From contig DATBEZ010000043.1 in NCBI GenBank assembly GCA_036558745.1, positions 62,001 to 126,000 of the forward strand: a stretch of DNA of 64,000 nt, in the 5' to 3' direction. Each line of letters begins with the position of its first letter. Position 1 is the first letter of the stretch. A program made the translations under genes and the position numbers. Of this stretch, positions 1-8,129 are shown in pieces. Source of the stretch: JAMXLJ01 sp036558745. Lineage in GTDB: Bacteria; Actinomycetota; Acidimicrobiia; IMCC26256; JAMXLJ01. A model generated the notes under the pieces. The model worked only from the letters and a program-made list of their open reading frames with translations. It was not told the origin of the DNA and did not search any database.

Positions 1-105
1 GCCGGACCGACCCGTCGACGCGTGATCGACCCGCGCGCGGTGACGCTCGCCGCGGCATGGCTCGTCACGTGCGCGGGGGCTCTGCGCTCGACGTGGTCGC
101 CCTGA
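1..105 (+). CDS. C-terminal end of an upstream gene (partial)
   Basis: An open frame enters from the left edge and stops with TGA at 103-105, giving 34 residues rich in Ala, Val and Leu. The stop lies 9 bases before the next start and overlaps its ribosome site, so this is probably the previous cistron of the same operon. There is too little sequence to assign a function. A chance open frame is possible. Confidence 0.35.
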   Translation, partial: AGPTRRRVIDPRAVTLAAAWLVTCAGALRSTWSP

Positions 106-114
106 GGGGAGTCG

Positions 115-711
115 ATGCTCGCGAGCATCCACCCGCTGGGCGAGCGGGGTCGGGGGACGAATTGGACGCTGACCGTGTGCGCGTACTTGCTCGCGTCCGC
201 GTTCGGAGGGGCGCTGCTCGGCGGTCTCGCCGGCGCGGTGGGTGCCGTGCTGGGCCGCGTCCTTCCGAGCTCGTGGACCGCGCGCGCGATCGCAGTCGTC
301 GTGCTCGTGGGCGCGGCGGCCGCGTTCGACGCCTTCGCGCGGGAACGTCGCGTGCCCGGCCCGCGCCGTCAGGTCGACGAGGACTGGCTGAGCCGGTACC
401 GCGGCGTCGTCTACGGCGCGGGATTCGGGTTCCAGCTCGGGCTGGGCGTGACGACGATCGTCACGACCGCGTTGGTGTGGGTCGTCCCCGCGGCGGCGGT
501 CGCGATCGGTTCGTTGACCGTCGGTCTCGCCCTCGGCGCCACGTTCGGGCTCGTGCGCGCGTTGCCCGTGCTCGCGGCGCGACAGGTCGACTCGCCCGTC
601 GCGCTCGTCGCGCTCGATACGACGTTGCGGCGTCTCGAGCGGCGCGTGCGGATCGTCACACCGATCGTCGCCGCGACCGTCGCGGCCGCCGCATTGGTGT
701 TGGTGGTCTGA
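115..711 (+). CDS. Multi-pass membrane protein of unknown function
   Basis: This 198-residue protein starts at ATG with GAGGGGA just upstream. Hydrophobic segments lie at about residues 22-48, 54-70, 100-155 and 178-198, suggesting four or five membrane helices. I recognise no enzyme motif. It ends in TGATG, so its stop overlaps the next start by one base and the two are translationally coupled. It opens a set of four coupled genes that ends with the cysteine-rich MauA-like protein, so a role in export or redox handling of that protein is possible, but only by context. Confidence 0.7.
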   Translation: MLASIHPLGERGRGTNWTLTVCAYLLASAFGGALLGGLAGAVGAVLGRVLPSSWTARAIAVVVLVGAAAAFDAFARERRVPGPRRQVDEDWLSRYRGVVYGAGFGFQLGLGVTTIVTTALVWVVPAAAVAIGSLTVGLALGATFGLVRALPVLAARQVDSPVALVALDTTLRRLERRVRIVTPIVAATVAAAALVLVV

Positions 712-1220
712 TGCCGGTGCTCGCCGACTTCGGCCTCACCGTCGACGTCCCCGCGGGCTGGGACGGTCGCATCACGCGGCGCGGCGACGGCAGTCCCACG
801 CAGCTGGTCGGACCGAGCCCCGTCACCGGGCTCGCGGTGACGAGCCATCCGGTCGTGCACCTGGCGAACTTCCCACTGCCCGAGGTGCGCGCCGACTTCG
901 GCAGCGACGTCGTCGAGACCATGGGTCCTCCCGACGTGTTCGCGGTGCTGTTCGAGTACGGACCCGCCGCGGTCGGCACGCCGTTGTTCGCGACGGTCGG
1001 CTTCCCACAGCTCGACGGCTCCCGGTTCGCGCCCGACACCTTGCAGCGCGGGATCCCCGGCCAGGCCGGCTTCCAGACGTTCTTCCAGGTCTCGCGGCGC
1101 GCGTTCACCCTGTACGCGGTCGTCGGCTCGTACGCGCGCCGCGCCCAGCTCGTGCCCCCTCTCGACGCGGTGCTCGGCACCATGCGGATCGCGGCGCCGG
1201 TCGGTCCGCCATCGGGATGA
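711..1220 (+). CDS. Conserved hypothetical protein, 169 aa
   Basis: Starts at the ATG that shares one base with the preceding stop. The N-terminus reads LADFGLTVDVPAGWDGRI, a pattern I associate with uncharacterised actinobacterial proteins. There is no clear signal peptide or membrane helix and no catalytic motif. It overlaps the downstream mauE-like start by four bases (ATGA), so it is in the same operon. The function is unknown. The reading frame is supported by coupling on both sides. Confidence 0.7.
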   Translation: MPVLADFGLTVDVPAGWDGRITRRGDGSPTQLVGPSPVTGLAVTSHPVVHLANFPLPEVRADFGSDVVETMGPPDVFAVLFEYGPAAVGTPLFATVGFPQLDGSRFAPDTLQRGIPGQAGFQTFFQVSRRAFTLYAVVGSYARRAQLVPPLDAVLGTMRIAAPVGPPSG

Positions 1221-1756
1221 GCGCGCTCAGCGGCCCGGTTGCGGTACTCGCCCTCGTGGTGGCGTTCGCCGCGTCCGTGAAGGTCCTCGACCCGGCGACG
1301 ACGACCGGCGCCCTGCGCGCCGCCGGTGTACCGGCACGCGACGCGCTCGTACGCCTCGGGGCGCTGGTGGAGCTCGTGATCGCGGTCGCCGTGCTCGTCT
1401 CGGGCGGCCGGGTGGCGCTCCTGGCGCTGGCGCTCTCGTACACCGCCTTCACGGCGTTCGTCGTGGTCGCACTCCGACGCGACCGACCCCTCGCGACGTG
1501 CGGGTGCGTCGGTCGCGCGGACGCGCCGCCGAGTTCCGTCCACGTCGTGCTCGACGGATCGGCGGCCGCGATCGCGGTGGTTGCTGCGCTGGTGGGGACC
1601 GACCCGGCGGTCCGCCTCCTCACGTCGACGACGCCGTTCGTCGCGGCGACGGATGCGACGCTCGTGATCACCGGCGCGTCGCTCTTCGTCGTGTCCATCA
1701 CCGCCCTCCCCGCGCTCCTCCGGCTGCGGGCTCCGACGCGCGCGTCATCGACATGA
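1217..1756 (+). CDS. MauE/DoxX-like integral membrane protein
   Basis: The 179-residue protein has about four membrane helices and a conserved CGCVG motif (near residue 93) followed by a Ser/His segment, the layout of the MauE branch of DoxX-like proteins. MauE is needed for correct disulfide formation and maturation of the methylamine dehydrogenase light chain. Here it overlaps by four bases the gene for a MauA-like, 26-cysteine exported protein, so a role in its disulfide maturation is a strong contextual inference. Two cysteines in CGCVG are visible as possible redox residues. Confidence 0.75.
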   Translation: MSALSGPVAVLALVVAFAASVKVLDPATTTGALRAAGVPARDALVRLGALVELVIAVAVLVSGGRVALLALALSYTAFTAFVVVALRRDRPLATCGCVGRADAPPSSVHVVLDGSAAAIAVVAALVGTDPAVRLLTSTTPFVAATDATLVITGASLFVVSITALPALLRLRAPTRASST

Positions 1757-2715
1757 AGGCGAAGGGCACGGCCTGGTTGCTGAAGAAGGCGACCGACGTG
1801 TTCGCGTCGCGGCCCGTCGGGCGGCGCGACTTCCTGACCCGGGTCGCCTACACGGGTACCGCGCTGGCCGTCGCACCCCGCACGTATCTCCTCGAGCGCG
1901 TCACCTCGGTGCAGGCGTTCTGCGCGTGCGTCGGCGCGAACTGTCCGTGCGGTTCGGCGTGCTGCGACGGTTACACCGAATTCTGCTGCACGATCACGGG
2001 TCACAACCGCTGTCCGTCGGGGACCATCCCGGCCGGCTGGTGGCGGGCGGACGGCTCGGTGTTCTGCAGCGGACCTCGCTACTACGTCGACTGCAACGAG
2101 GTCTGCAACTGCGCAGTCGGCTGCGGGCCGTTCTGCGTCGGCGGCTGCACGAACACCGGGATCGGGTGCGGGTGCGCGAACGGCGACTGCAACAACCGGC
2201 GCGTCGCCTGCAACCAGTTCCGTTACGGGCAGTGCAACCAGCAGGTCGCGTGCGTCGGCCGCATCACGTGCCGGGTCGTGTCGTGCGATCCGATCATGCT
2301 CTATCTCTCCAACTGCTCCGGTGTGGCCGCCGTCGACGACACCACCGCGAACCACAACAACCCGTGCCTGCAGGCCGAGCCCTGGGGCCCGCTGCCCGAT
2401 CTCTCGGAGGAATTCGACGTGGAACACGGCATGGCGGTCGACGTGCAGTTCGACCCGACCGATCCGACGAGCGGCTACACCCTCGACCGGTGGGGCGGCA
2501 TCCACGCGTTCGGCACGGCCAAGCCGGCGCGGCACACGACGGGGTACTGGGCAGGGAAGGACGTCGCCCGTCGTCTCGTCGTCACCGACTGGACCACGCC
2601 CGCGGGCTACGTGATGGACCTCGACGGTGCGCTGCATCCGTTCGGTGGCGCGCCCCGGGTCGCGAAGACCGCGTACTGGCGCGGCGGCAAGGTGGTTCCC
2701 TTCAGCGAGCTCTGA
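1753..2715 (+). CDS. Tat-exported cysteine-rich MauA-like protein with WGG repeats
   Basis: This 320-residue protein starts at the ATG overlapping the mauE-like stop. A twin-arginine signal (GRRDFLTRVAYTGTALAV) lies near residues 18-36. Residues about 55-205 hold 26 cysteines in a pattern like the methylamine dehydrogenase light chain (CPSGTIPAGWW aligns with the region of the first TTQ tryptophan). The second TTQ tryptophan is not visible: the matching stretch reads NQFRYGQC. The C-terminus (about 235-320) carries roughly two WGGxHxFG...YW repeats, also seen in the phosphatase at 15371-17566. No large subunit (MauB) is present. A working methylamine dehydrogenase is therefore unlikely. A disulfide-rich exported structural or redox protein fits better. 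Confidence 0.75.
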   Translation: MKAKGTAWLLKKATDVFASRPVGRRDFLTRVAYTGTALAVAPRTYLLERVTSVQAFCACVGANCPCGSACCDGYTEFCCTITGHNRCPSGTIPAGWWRADGSVFCSGPRYYVDCNEVCNCAVGCGPFCVGGCTNTGIGCGCANGDCNNRRVACNQFRYGQCNQQVACVGRITCRVVSCDPIMLYLSNCSGVAAVDDTTANHNNPCLQAEPWGPLPDLSEEFDVEHGMAVDVQFDPTDPTSGYTLDRWGGIHAFGTAKPARHTTGYWAGKDVARRLVVTDWTTPAGYVMDLDGALHPFGGAPRVAKTAYWRGGKVVPFSEL

Positions 2716-2731
2716 GCTGCCCGCGATCGCG

Positions 2732-3577
2732 TCATCGCATGGTGGGACGGGCCTGCAGGAACGTCCATCGGTTGCCCTCCAGGTCGTCGGCGACGTACGT
2801 CGACGATCCGTGGGTGTGGATCTCCTCCACGATCGTCGCACCCTTGTCGCGCGCACGCGCACAGTGCGCCTCGAGGTCGTCGACGTAGACCCATGGCACG
2901 TGGGTGTGGACGTCACCGGCGCGCTCGCCGTCGAGCTTGAAGACGTTCAGCACCGAGTTGCCGATCCGGAACTCGATCCAGGGGTGCCCGTAGCGGCCCT
3001 CGGGGAGCGGGTCCGGACCTTCGGGGAGATCGCCCTCGGGCTCGAAGCCGAACGCCTCGGCCAGGAAGCGCGCCGCCGTCGCGGGGCGGGCGTAGGAGAC
3101 GCCGAGCGAGAGGCGTGCGATGTCGCGTTGCTCGTGTGGCACCCGGTCGCGCTTCGCGCACCAGGCGCCGAACCACCGAGGCACGACCCGGCTCCAAGAG
3201 CTGCCGCCGCTGTCGGTCCCGCCGGCCGGGACGCGGTGCACGACGCGCACGCGCGTGCCGCCTGGGACCGGCTCGAAGCGCACCTCGGTGTCCACATCGT
3301 CGAGCGAGCTCGACCAACCGAGGCAGGTGCCGGGTTCCCACCGGGTGATGCGCGCGCGTTCGAGCACCGTGTCCGAGCCGGGCTCGTCGAGCACCTCGAT
3401 GATCCGCCCGCCGACGCCGGGCTCGCAGCGCACCTCGGCGACACGCCCGCCGTCGCTCCAGAAGTTGATCGGACCGCGCAGCCACCAGAGGTCCATCTCC
3501 TCGGTGAACGCGGTGAAGGCGGTGGCGGGGTCGACCCCCACCTCGACCTCGGACGAGACGGTCTGCGCGTCGGTCAT
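2732..3577 (-). CDS. AHSA1/SRPBCC domain fused to glyoxalase/VOC domain
   Basis: The 281-residue protein starts at the ATG that overlaps the arsR stop by four bases. Residues about 5-150 match the AHSA1 (SRPBCC) fold, with the TAFTAFTEEMDLWW start and a GGRIIEV strand. Residues about 155-275 are a VOC domain (ARLSLGVSYARPATAARFLAEAFGF ... EGNRWTF). ArsR plus AHSA1 is a common pair in actinobacteria. The VOC fusion adds a second small-molecule-binding module. The ligand is unknown. It converges with the MauA-like gene 16 bases away. Confidence 0.8.
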   Translation of the reverse strand: MTDAQTVSSEVEVGVDPATAFTAFTEEMDLWWLRGPINFWSDGGRVAEVRCEPGVGGRIIEVLDEPGSDTVLERARITRWEPGTCLGWSSSLDDVDTEVRFEPVPGGTRVRVVHRVPAGGTDSGGSSWSRVVPRWFGAWCAKRDRVPHEQRDIARLSLGVSYARPATAARFLAEAFGFEPEGDLPEGPDPLPEGRYGHPWIEFRIGNSVLNVFKLDGERAGDVHTHVPWVYVDDLEAHCARARDKGATIVEEIHTHGSSTYVADDLEGNRWTFLQARPTMR

Positions 3578-3912
3578 GGCTTCCCCTCGACGTGTCGCTT
3601 GAACGACTGCAGCTGCTCGTCCCACTGCGCCTGGAGCTGGTCGAGCCACGCGCGCAGGGCGACGACGGACTGGGGCCGCAGCCGGAAGATGCGGACGCGC
3701 GCGTCGTCGGGGGCGCGCTCGTCCTCGACCACACCCGCGCGCAGGAGCACGCGCAGGTGCTTGCTCATGGCCGGCGCGGAGACGCCGGAGGTGCCCGCGA
3801 GCTCGCCCGCGCGCCGTGGCCCCGTGCTGAGCAGCTGCACCACACCGAGACGGGTGGGATCGGCCAGGGCCTGGAGCACCGGGGCCAGCTCGGCCTCGCG
3901 TCGACGTCCCAT
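3574..3912 (-). CDS. ArsR-family winged-helix transcriptional regulator
   Basis: This 112-residue protein has a single winged helix-turn-helix domain: ALADPTRLGVVQLL at about 15-28, the recognition-helix region SGVSAPAMSKHLRVLL at about 42-58, and a C-terminal helix. It has no ArsR-type metal-binding ELCVC cysteines, so a metal is unlikely to be the signal. Its stop overlaps the SRPBCC-VOC start (ATGA). It probably regulates this two-gene operon and perhaps the divergent acyltransferase. Confidence 0.88.
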   Translation of the reverse strand: MGRRREAELAPVLQALADPTRLGVVQLLSTGPRRAGELAGTSGVSAPAMSKHLRVLLRAGVVEDERAPDDARVRIFRLRPQSVVALRAWLDQLQAQWDEQLQSFKRHVEGKP

Positions 3913-3919
3913 GCTGGCA

Positions 3920-3949
3920 ATAGTTGCTCAGACTGGAAATGATCGTCAA
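3920..3949 (-). promoter_or_regulatory. Candidate promoter of the arsR operon, near-leaderless
   Basis: On the minus strand, TTGACG (3944-3949) and AACTAT (3920-3925) are separated by 18 bases, and the ATG at 3912 follows seven bases after the -10 box. The stretch is distinctly AT-richer than its surroundings. A transcript from it would begin at or within one or two bases of the start codon. Confidence 0.5.
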
Positions 3950-4066
3950 GGCCCCTGGTGGAGCGGCGGCGCGGCCGTTGTGACCCGTGACCAGGGGACC
4001 GACGGCCCTGCCGGTCGCGCAGGCGCGGCGCGCATGATGGGCGGAGACGAGCCCGGGGGGTCCGCC

Positions 4067-5545
4067 ATGGCACGGGACACGGCAACGGCGGCGGGCGGCA
4101 CGTTCGCCCGGCACATGAACGATTCGGACGCGCTGCTCTGGAACATCGAGCGCGACCCGGTGCTCCGGTCGACGATCACCGCGATCGCGGTGCTCGACCG
4201 CGAGCCGGACTGGGACCGGCTGCGCGACCGCGTCGCGCACGCGGTCGACGAGGTGCCGCGGCTGCGCGAGCGCGTGGTCGTGCCGCCCTTGCACCTCGGC
4301 CCGCCCCGTTGGGTGACCGATCCCGGCTTCGACCTCGACTTCCACCTGCGCCGCGCGCGCCCACCCGCGCCCGGGTCGATGCGCCAAGGCTTCGACGTGG
4401 CCGGTCCCGTCGCGATGGCCGCGTTCGACCGGGCCCGCCCGCTCTGGGAGTTCACGCTGCTCGAGGGGCTCGAGGACGGGCGGGCGATGTTCGTCCAGAA
4501 GATCCACCACTCCGTGACCGACGGCGTGGGCGGCGTACGTCTCGCCATGGTCCTCGTCGACCTCGAGCGCGAGCCGGCGCGAGCCGACGTGGACGGTCCC
4601 TCGAGTGACGGGCACGTGGACGCGGTGCTCGACACCGTCGCGCCACCCGGACTGCTCGAGCCGTTGCTGGCCGCGCCGGGGCACGCGATTCGCGCCGGCG
4701 TGCAAACGGCCAACGCGGTCTCGCGCCTCGCCGGCCGCGGACTGCGGGAGCCCCGTACGGTTCTCCGCGAGACCGCGCACACGGCGATGTTCGGTGCTCG
4801 ACTGCTCGAGCCGGTCACCGCACCGATGTCGCCGCTGCTCCGTGGTCGCGGGCTCGGCCGCCGTCTCGACGTGCTCGACGTCCCGATGGACGCGCTCCAC
4901 GACGCCGCGCACGCGGCGGGCGCGAGCCTCAACGACGCGTTCGTCGCCGCGATCGCCGGTGGCCTGCGCGCGTACCACGAGGCGCATGGCGTCGCGGTCC
5001 ACGAGCTGCGCATGACGATGCCGATCAACCTCCGCGCCGACGACGACCCGATGGGCGGCAACCGCTTCAGCCCTGCCCGCTTCGCGGTTCCGGTCGCGGT
5101 GCGCGATCCGGCCGAGCGCATGCAGGCGATCGCGGCCCGCGCGCACGTCTGGCGCGACGAGCCCGCACTGGCACTCACCGACGTGCTCGCTGCGGGCTTG
5201 AACCGGCTGCCGACCACCATGACCACCCGCATCTTCGGCAGCATGCTGAAGGGCGTCGACTTCGTGGCCACCAACGTGCCGGGCCCGCCGGTCCCGGTGT
5301 ACCTGGCCGGCGGCGCCGTGCAGCGCGAGTACGCGTTCGCGCCGCCTTCGGGCTCGGCCGTGAGCTTCGCGCTGCTCTCGTACGACGACACGTGTTGCAT
5401 CGGCATCAACGTCGACACGACCGCGGTGACGGACCCGGAACGGCTCACCGCATGCCTCCGGGACGCGTTCGACGAGATCCTCGCTCTCGCACCTGCGTGC
5501 GCACCGGTGCTGCGCTCCGTCGCCGCGCCGGCCGGCGGGGCTTGA
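4067..5545 (+). CDS. WS/DGAT wax ester synthase/diacylglycerol acyltransferase
   Basis: The 492-residue protein belongs to the bacterial WS/DGAT family that esterifies acyl-CoA to diacylglycerol or fatty alcohol for storage lipid. The active site HHSVTDG (residues 147-153) matches HHxxxDG. The late motif FVATNVPGPPVPVY is the usual second signature. A G-run lies upstream of ATG 4067; an ATG at 4034 in the same frame is possible. It is divergent from arsR and is the most diverged of three WS/DGAT genes in the window. The exact substrate cannot be read from sequence. Confidence 0.88.
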   Translation: MARDTATAAGGTFARHMNDSDALLWNIERDPVLRSTITAIAVLDREPDWDRLRDRVAHAVDEVPRLRERVVVPPLHLGPPRWVTDPGFDLDFHLRRARPPAPGSMRQGFDVAGPVAMAAFDRARPLWEFTLLEGLEDGRAMFVQKIHHSVTDGVGGVRLAMVLVDLEREPARADVDGPSSDGHVDAVLDTVAPPGLLEPLLAAPGHAIRAGVQTANAVSRLAGRGLREPRTVLRETAHTAMFGARLLEPVTAPMSPLLRGRGLGRRLDVLDVPMDALHDAAHAAGASLNDAFVAAIAGGLRAYHEAHGVAVHELRMTMPINLRADDDPMGGNRFSPARFAVPVAVRDPAERMQAIAARAHVWRDEPALALTDVLAAGLNRLPTTMTTRIFGSMLKGVDFVATNVPGPPVPVYLAGGAVQREYAFAPPSGSAVSFALLSYDDTCCIGINVDTTAVTDPERLTACLRDAFDEILALAPACAPVLRSVAAPAGGA

Positions 5546-5637
5546 TTTCGGGACTTTCGGCCCCTCAGCAGCGCCTCGGACGGCGCCGATGGAACGACGA
5601 TGCCGGTTCAGGAGCCGCGGTCCTCGGCGCGACACGG

Positions 5638-6435
5638 GTGGCGAGCGTGACCGCCACGGTCGCGTCCCTCACGTCGAGAGCGACGTCGACGCGGGCGACG
5701 TTCGACGCGCTGTCATCCCGGGCGTTGAACGTCGGGAGAGCGCTCGCAGCGCTGAGCCCACTGGTGAAGCGGACGAGACTCCACTCCTTCAACGCTCGCA
5801 TCGCCGCGCTCCAGCTCGGCACCGAAGGCGCCGCGTTCGGCATCGTCGCCCGTTCGCTGGCCGAGGTGGGCGACGAGCTCGCCGCGCTCGCGGTCGACGT
5901 CGAGGAGTGCCGGGCCGCGGTGATCGGCGCGCTGGCGCGGTGCGCGCGCTCCGAGAGCTGGCTCGCGTCGTACGCGCGGAGCGTCGGCGCCTCCGGAGCC
6001 GCGGATCCCCGCGCCGAGCCACTGATCGCGTCGACGGGGGCCGCATGGAGCGCGCGGCGCGACGCGACCGATGCCGCGCTCGAGGCGAGCCTGTGGTCGG
6101 CCATGCTGTCGTACCGGAACGACATGCTGCGTGATGTCGCCCGTCTCCGCACCCAGTCGAACCGGCTGCTCCGGCTCACCGACGACGTCGAGCGCGTCGC
6201 CGAGCGCCAGGGGTTCTTCATCGGGACGAACGCGCTCGTCGAGGCGTCGAGGCTCGGCGAGGGGAGCCAGGGCGTCACCGCGCTCGCGGTGGACCTCCGG
6301 GACCTGACCCTCGACATCCGCTCGGGTGTGCAGATCGCGAACGGCGAGGCCCGCTCGCTCGTCGACCTCGCCGGTGCGCTCGTGCAGGGCGAGGTCGCCG
6401 CGGCAATCCGCGAGCTCGACAGGGAGGACGACTGA
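5638..6435 (+). CDS. Soluble chemoreceptor-tip-like helical protein
   Basis: About 265 helical residues with no membrane segment and no HAMP domain. Two stretches resemble the conserved hairpin tip of methyl-accepting chemotaxis proteins: about residues 44-70 (RLHSFNARIAALQLGTEG ... GIVA) and 188-225 (IGTNALVEASRLGEGSQG ... LAVDLRDLT). The canonical tip reads TNLLALNAAIEAARAGExGRGFAVVA. The start is uncertain: GTG 5638, GTG 5647 or TTG 5542 are possible and none has a good ribosome site. The next gene begins one base after its stop and encodes an ODP-like diiron protein, the known partner type of some chemoreceptors. No CheA or CheW is in the window. Confidence 0.6.
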   Translation: MASVTATVASLTSRATSTRATFDALSSRALNVGRALAALSPLVKRTRLHSFNARIAALQLGTEGAAFGIVARSLAEVGDELAALAVDVEECRAAVIGALARCARSESWLASYARSVGASGAADPRAEPLIASTGAAWSARRDATDAALEASLWSAMLSYRNDMLRDVARLRTQSNRLLRLTDDVERVAERQGFFIGTNALVEASRLGEGSQGVTALAVDLRDLTLDIRSGVQIANGEARSLVDLAGALVQGEVAAAIRELDREDD

Positions 6436-6436
6436 C

Positions 6437-7177
6437 GTGCGCTGCGAGACGCTCTACGACGACGGCACACGTTCCTGGCGCTTCTTCGGTCGCGCCGAGG
6501 ACCAGCTGGCGGGTGTGATCGACACGAACGAGTACCTCGTGTCGCAGCGCGAACGCAGCGCGCTGCTCGACCCGGGCGGCATCGAGGTGTTCCCGCCGAT
6601 CATCACCGCGATCTCGCAGTTCGTCGACATGGACCAGGTCGAGGCCCTGTTCGGGTCGCACCAGGATCCCGATGTGCTGTCGTCGCTCGCGCTGTGGGTG
6701 CGGTTGTGCCCCCGGGCCCGCGTGTACACGCCGGGCATCTGGGAGAGCTTCATGCGTCACTACAGCGCCGATGCCCACTTCGTCAGCATCCCCGACGAGG
6801 GCGGGACCATGCCGCTCGGCGACAGCTCCGACCTCACGTTCGTCCCCGCGCACTACCTCCACTCGTCGGCCAACTTCTCCGTGTACGACCCGCAGGCGAA
6901 GATCCTCTTCACCGGTGACATCGGCGCCGCACTGCTGCCCGACGACTACGCCGACGTGTTCGTGACCGACTTCGGGTCGCACGTGCGGCTCATGGAGGGC
7001 TTCCACCGTCGCTGGATGCCGTCGGACGCGGCCCGCGACCGCTGGGTGGAGCGGGTGCGCAACCTCGACGTCGAGATGCTGTGCCCGCAGCACGGCGCGG
7101 TGTTCGCGGGGGAGGACGTCGCCCGGTTCCTCGAGTGGTTCGAACAGCTCGAGCTGGCGGGCGCCCTCGGCGCGTGA
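6437..7177 (+). CDS. Oxygen-binding diiron protein (ODP-like), metallo-beta-lactamase fold
   Basis: This 246-residue protein starts at GTG with AGGGAGG upstream. It has the flavodiiron-type core without a flavodoxin domain: H75-Q-D77-P-D79, H142 (in AHYLHSS), D161 (TGDIG) and H219 (PQHG). These sit close to the flavodiiron ligand positions H79, E81, D83, H146, D165 and H226. The SHQDPD motif and the missing flavodoxin point to the ODP branch, which binds O2 and signals to chemoreceptors in Treponema. The adjacent chemoreceptor-tip-like gene fits that model. A different MBL-fold hydrolase is less likely given the ligand set. Confidence 0.8.
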   Translation: MRCETLYDDGTRSWRFFGRAEDQLAGVIDTNEYLVSQRERSALLDPGGIEVFPPIITAISQFVDMDQVEALFGSHQDPDVLSSLALWVRLCPRARVYTPGIWESFMRHYSADAHFVSIPDEGGTMPLGDSSDLTFVPAHYLHSSANFSVYDPQAKILFTGDIGAALLPDDYADVFVTDFGSHVRLMEGFHRRWMPSDAARDRWVERVRNLDVEMLCPQHGAVFAGEDVARFLEWFEQLELAGALGA

Positions 7178-7233
7178 CCGATCGGACGGGTCGCGGCTCC
7201 GGCCGGCTCGCTCCGGGCGTAGCCTTCTGATGG

Positions 7234-7431
7234 GTGGACGAGCGGACGTATCGGCGCGTGCTACGACGGGACTCCTTCGACGCGGTGCTGCACGCGCGGG
7301 AGACGGTGGCCGTGTCGCGGGAGCTGCTCGAGCACACGCACGAAGTGCTGGAGCGGTGCCGGGTGCGGCTGGCTCAGTGCCGTCGCCGTCCTTCGCAGGA
7401 CGGGGGGGAATCAACCGATTCAGGGCGGTAG
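7234..7431 (+). CDS. Small helical protein, 65 aa, unknown
   Basis: GTG at 7234 follows a TAGCCT box (7220-7225) by eight bases, the leaderless arrangement seen at other genes here, which supports expression. The product is highly charged and helical (DAVLHARETVAVSRELLEHT) with no recognised domain. It stands alone in the lower-GC stretch. Confidence 0.45.
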   Translation: MDERTYRRVLRRDSFDAVLHARETVAVSRELLEHTHEVLERCRVRLAQCRRRPSQDGGESTDSGR

Positions 7432-8129
7432 CCGCTGACGGCCTCCGGCCGTTCCCGGGGGTGGCGGCGTACGACGCTCAAGCGGGCTCGTTGACCTGTC
7501 CGTCCGGCTGCCACTCGGCCAGCAGGTGCATCGCACGCAACCGGTTCTCCCTGAGCGCGGCTCGCGTCTCCCACGCCTGAGCTCGGAGTTGCTGCGCGTC
7601 CTCCCTGGCCCGTGCGGCGACCGCGCGCGCATCCCGCGCGTGCTTCCACACCCGATGCTCCATCGGGTGTGGTGCTACCCGCCTTCGGGCAGCTCGTACC
7701 AGCGTGCGGAGACGCCACACGGGCCGCCGGGCACGAGGCTGGTCGGTGTCTCGCGCAGGAAGCCCTGTGGGGGGCACGCGTCGCGCTCGGCCGAGATGAC
7801 TCTGCGTCTCGGAGGCTCATCGAGCTCAGGTCGAGACGTGCGTGACAAGCACGACCGAAGTGGACGCCGGAGCGACATCACTTCATCCAGGTTCTTCGCG
7901 TACTGGCGTGCGGTGGAGTGGTCGTGGGCGTTGGAGCGCTTGCCCATCACGACGCTTCCAGGTACGTGGCCGGCGCGCTGACAGGCCACGCGCAGCTTGG
8001 AGAGCTTGGTGTGCATGGTCGTCGTGGCAGGTTCGTCCCCGTTGTCCGACGAACGCTGGCCGTGTGCGAAGCTGCGAACGGTTCCAGCGCTGTGCTCATC
8101 GTTGGTCTCCGTCTCTCCCGGAGGGACCG
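7432..8129. other. Lower-GC stretch without a confident gene
   Basis: About 700 bases visibly less GC-rich than their surroundings. On the minus strand there are two weak frames: 7478-7663, coding for a helical Arg/Ala-rich 61-mer beginning MEHRVWKHARDA, and 7675-8016, coding for a 113-mer beginning MHTKLSKLRVACQ. Neither has a ribosome site, a -10 box or a family I recognise. A perfect hairpin at 7646-7672 spans the start of the first. This may be the remnant of a lost gene. Confidence 0.4.
7646..7672. terminator. Perfect 12-bp hairpin, 3-nt loop
   Basis: CCACACCCGATG (7646-7657), loop CTC, CATCGGGTGTGG (7661-7672). No T-run follows on either strand. It could be an intrinsic terminator of the GC-rich type or a protein-binding palindrome. 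Confidence 0.45.

Noticed and set aside
1753..2715. Calling the MauA-like gene a working methylamine dehydrogenase
   Set aside because: No MauB in the window and the second TTQ Trp is not visible.
2627..5635. Very long overlapping frames on both strands (over 900 codons)
   Set aside because: Shadows of the SRPBCC-VOC, arsR and WS/DGAT genes in high-GC DNA; the real genes carry motifs, proper starts and coupled overlaps.
7675..8016. 113-codon minus-strand frame MHTKLSKLRV...
   Set aside because: No ribosome site, -10 box or family; kept only as part of the lower-GC stretch.
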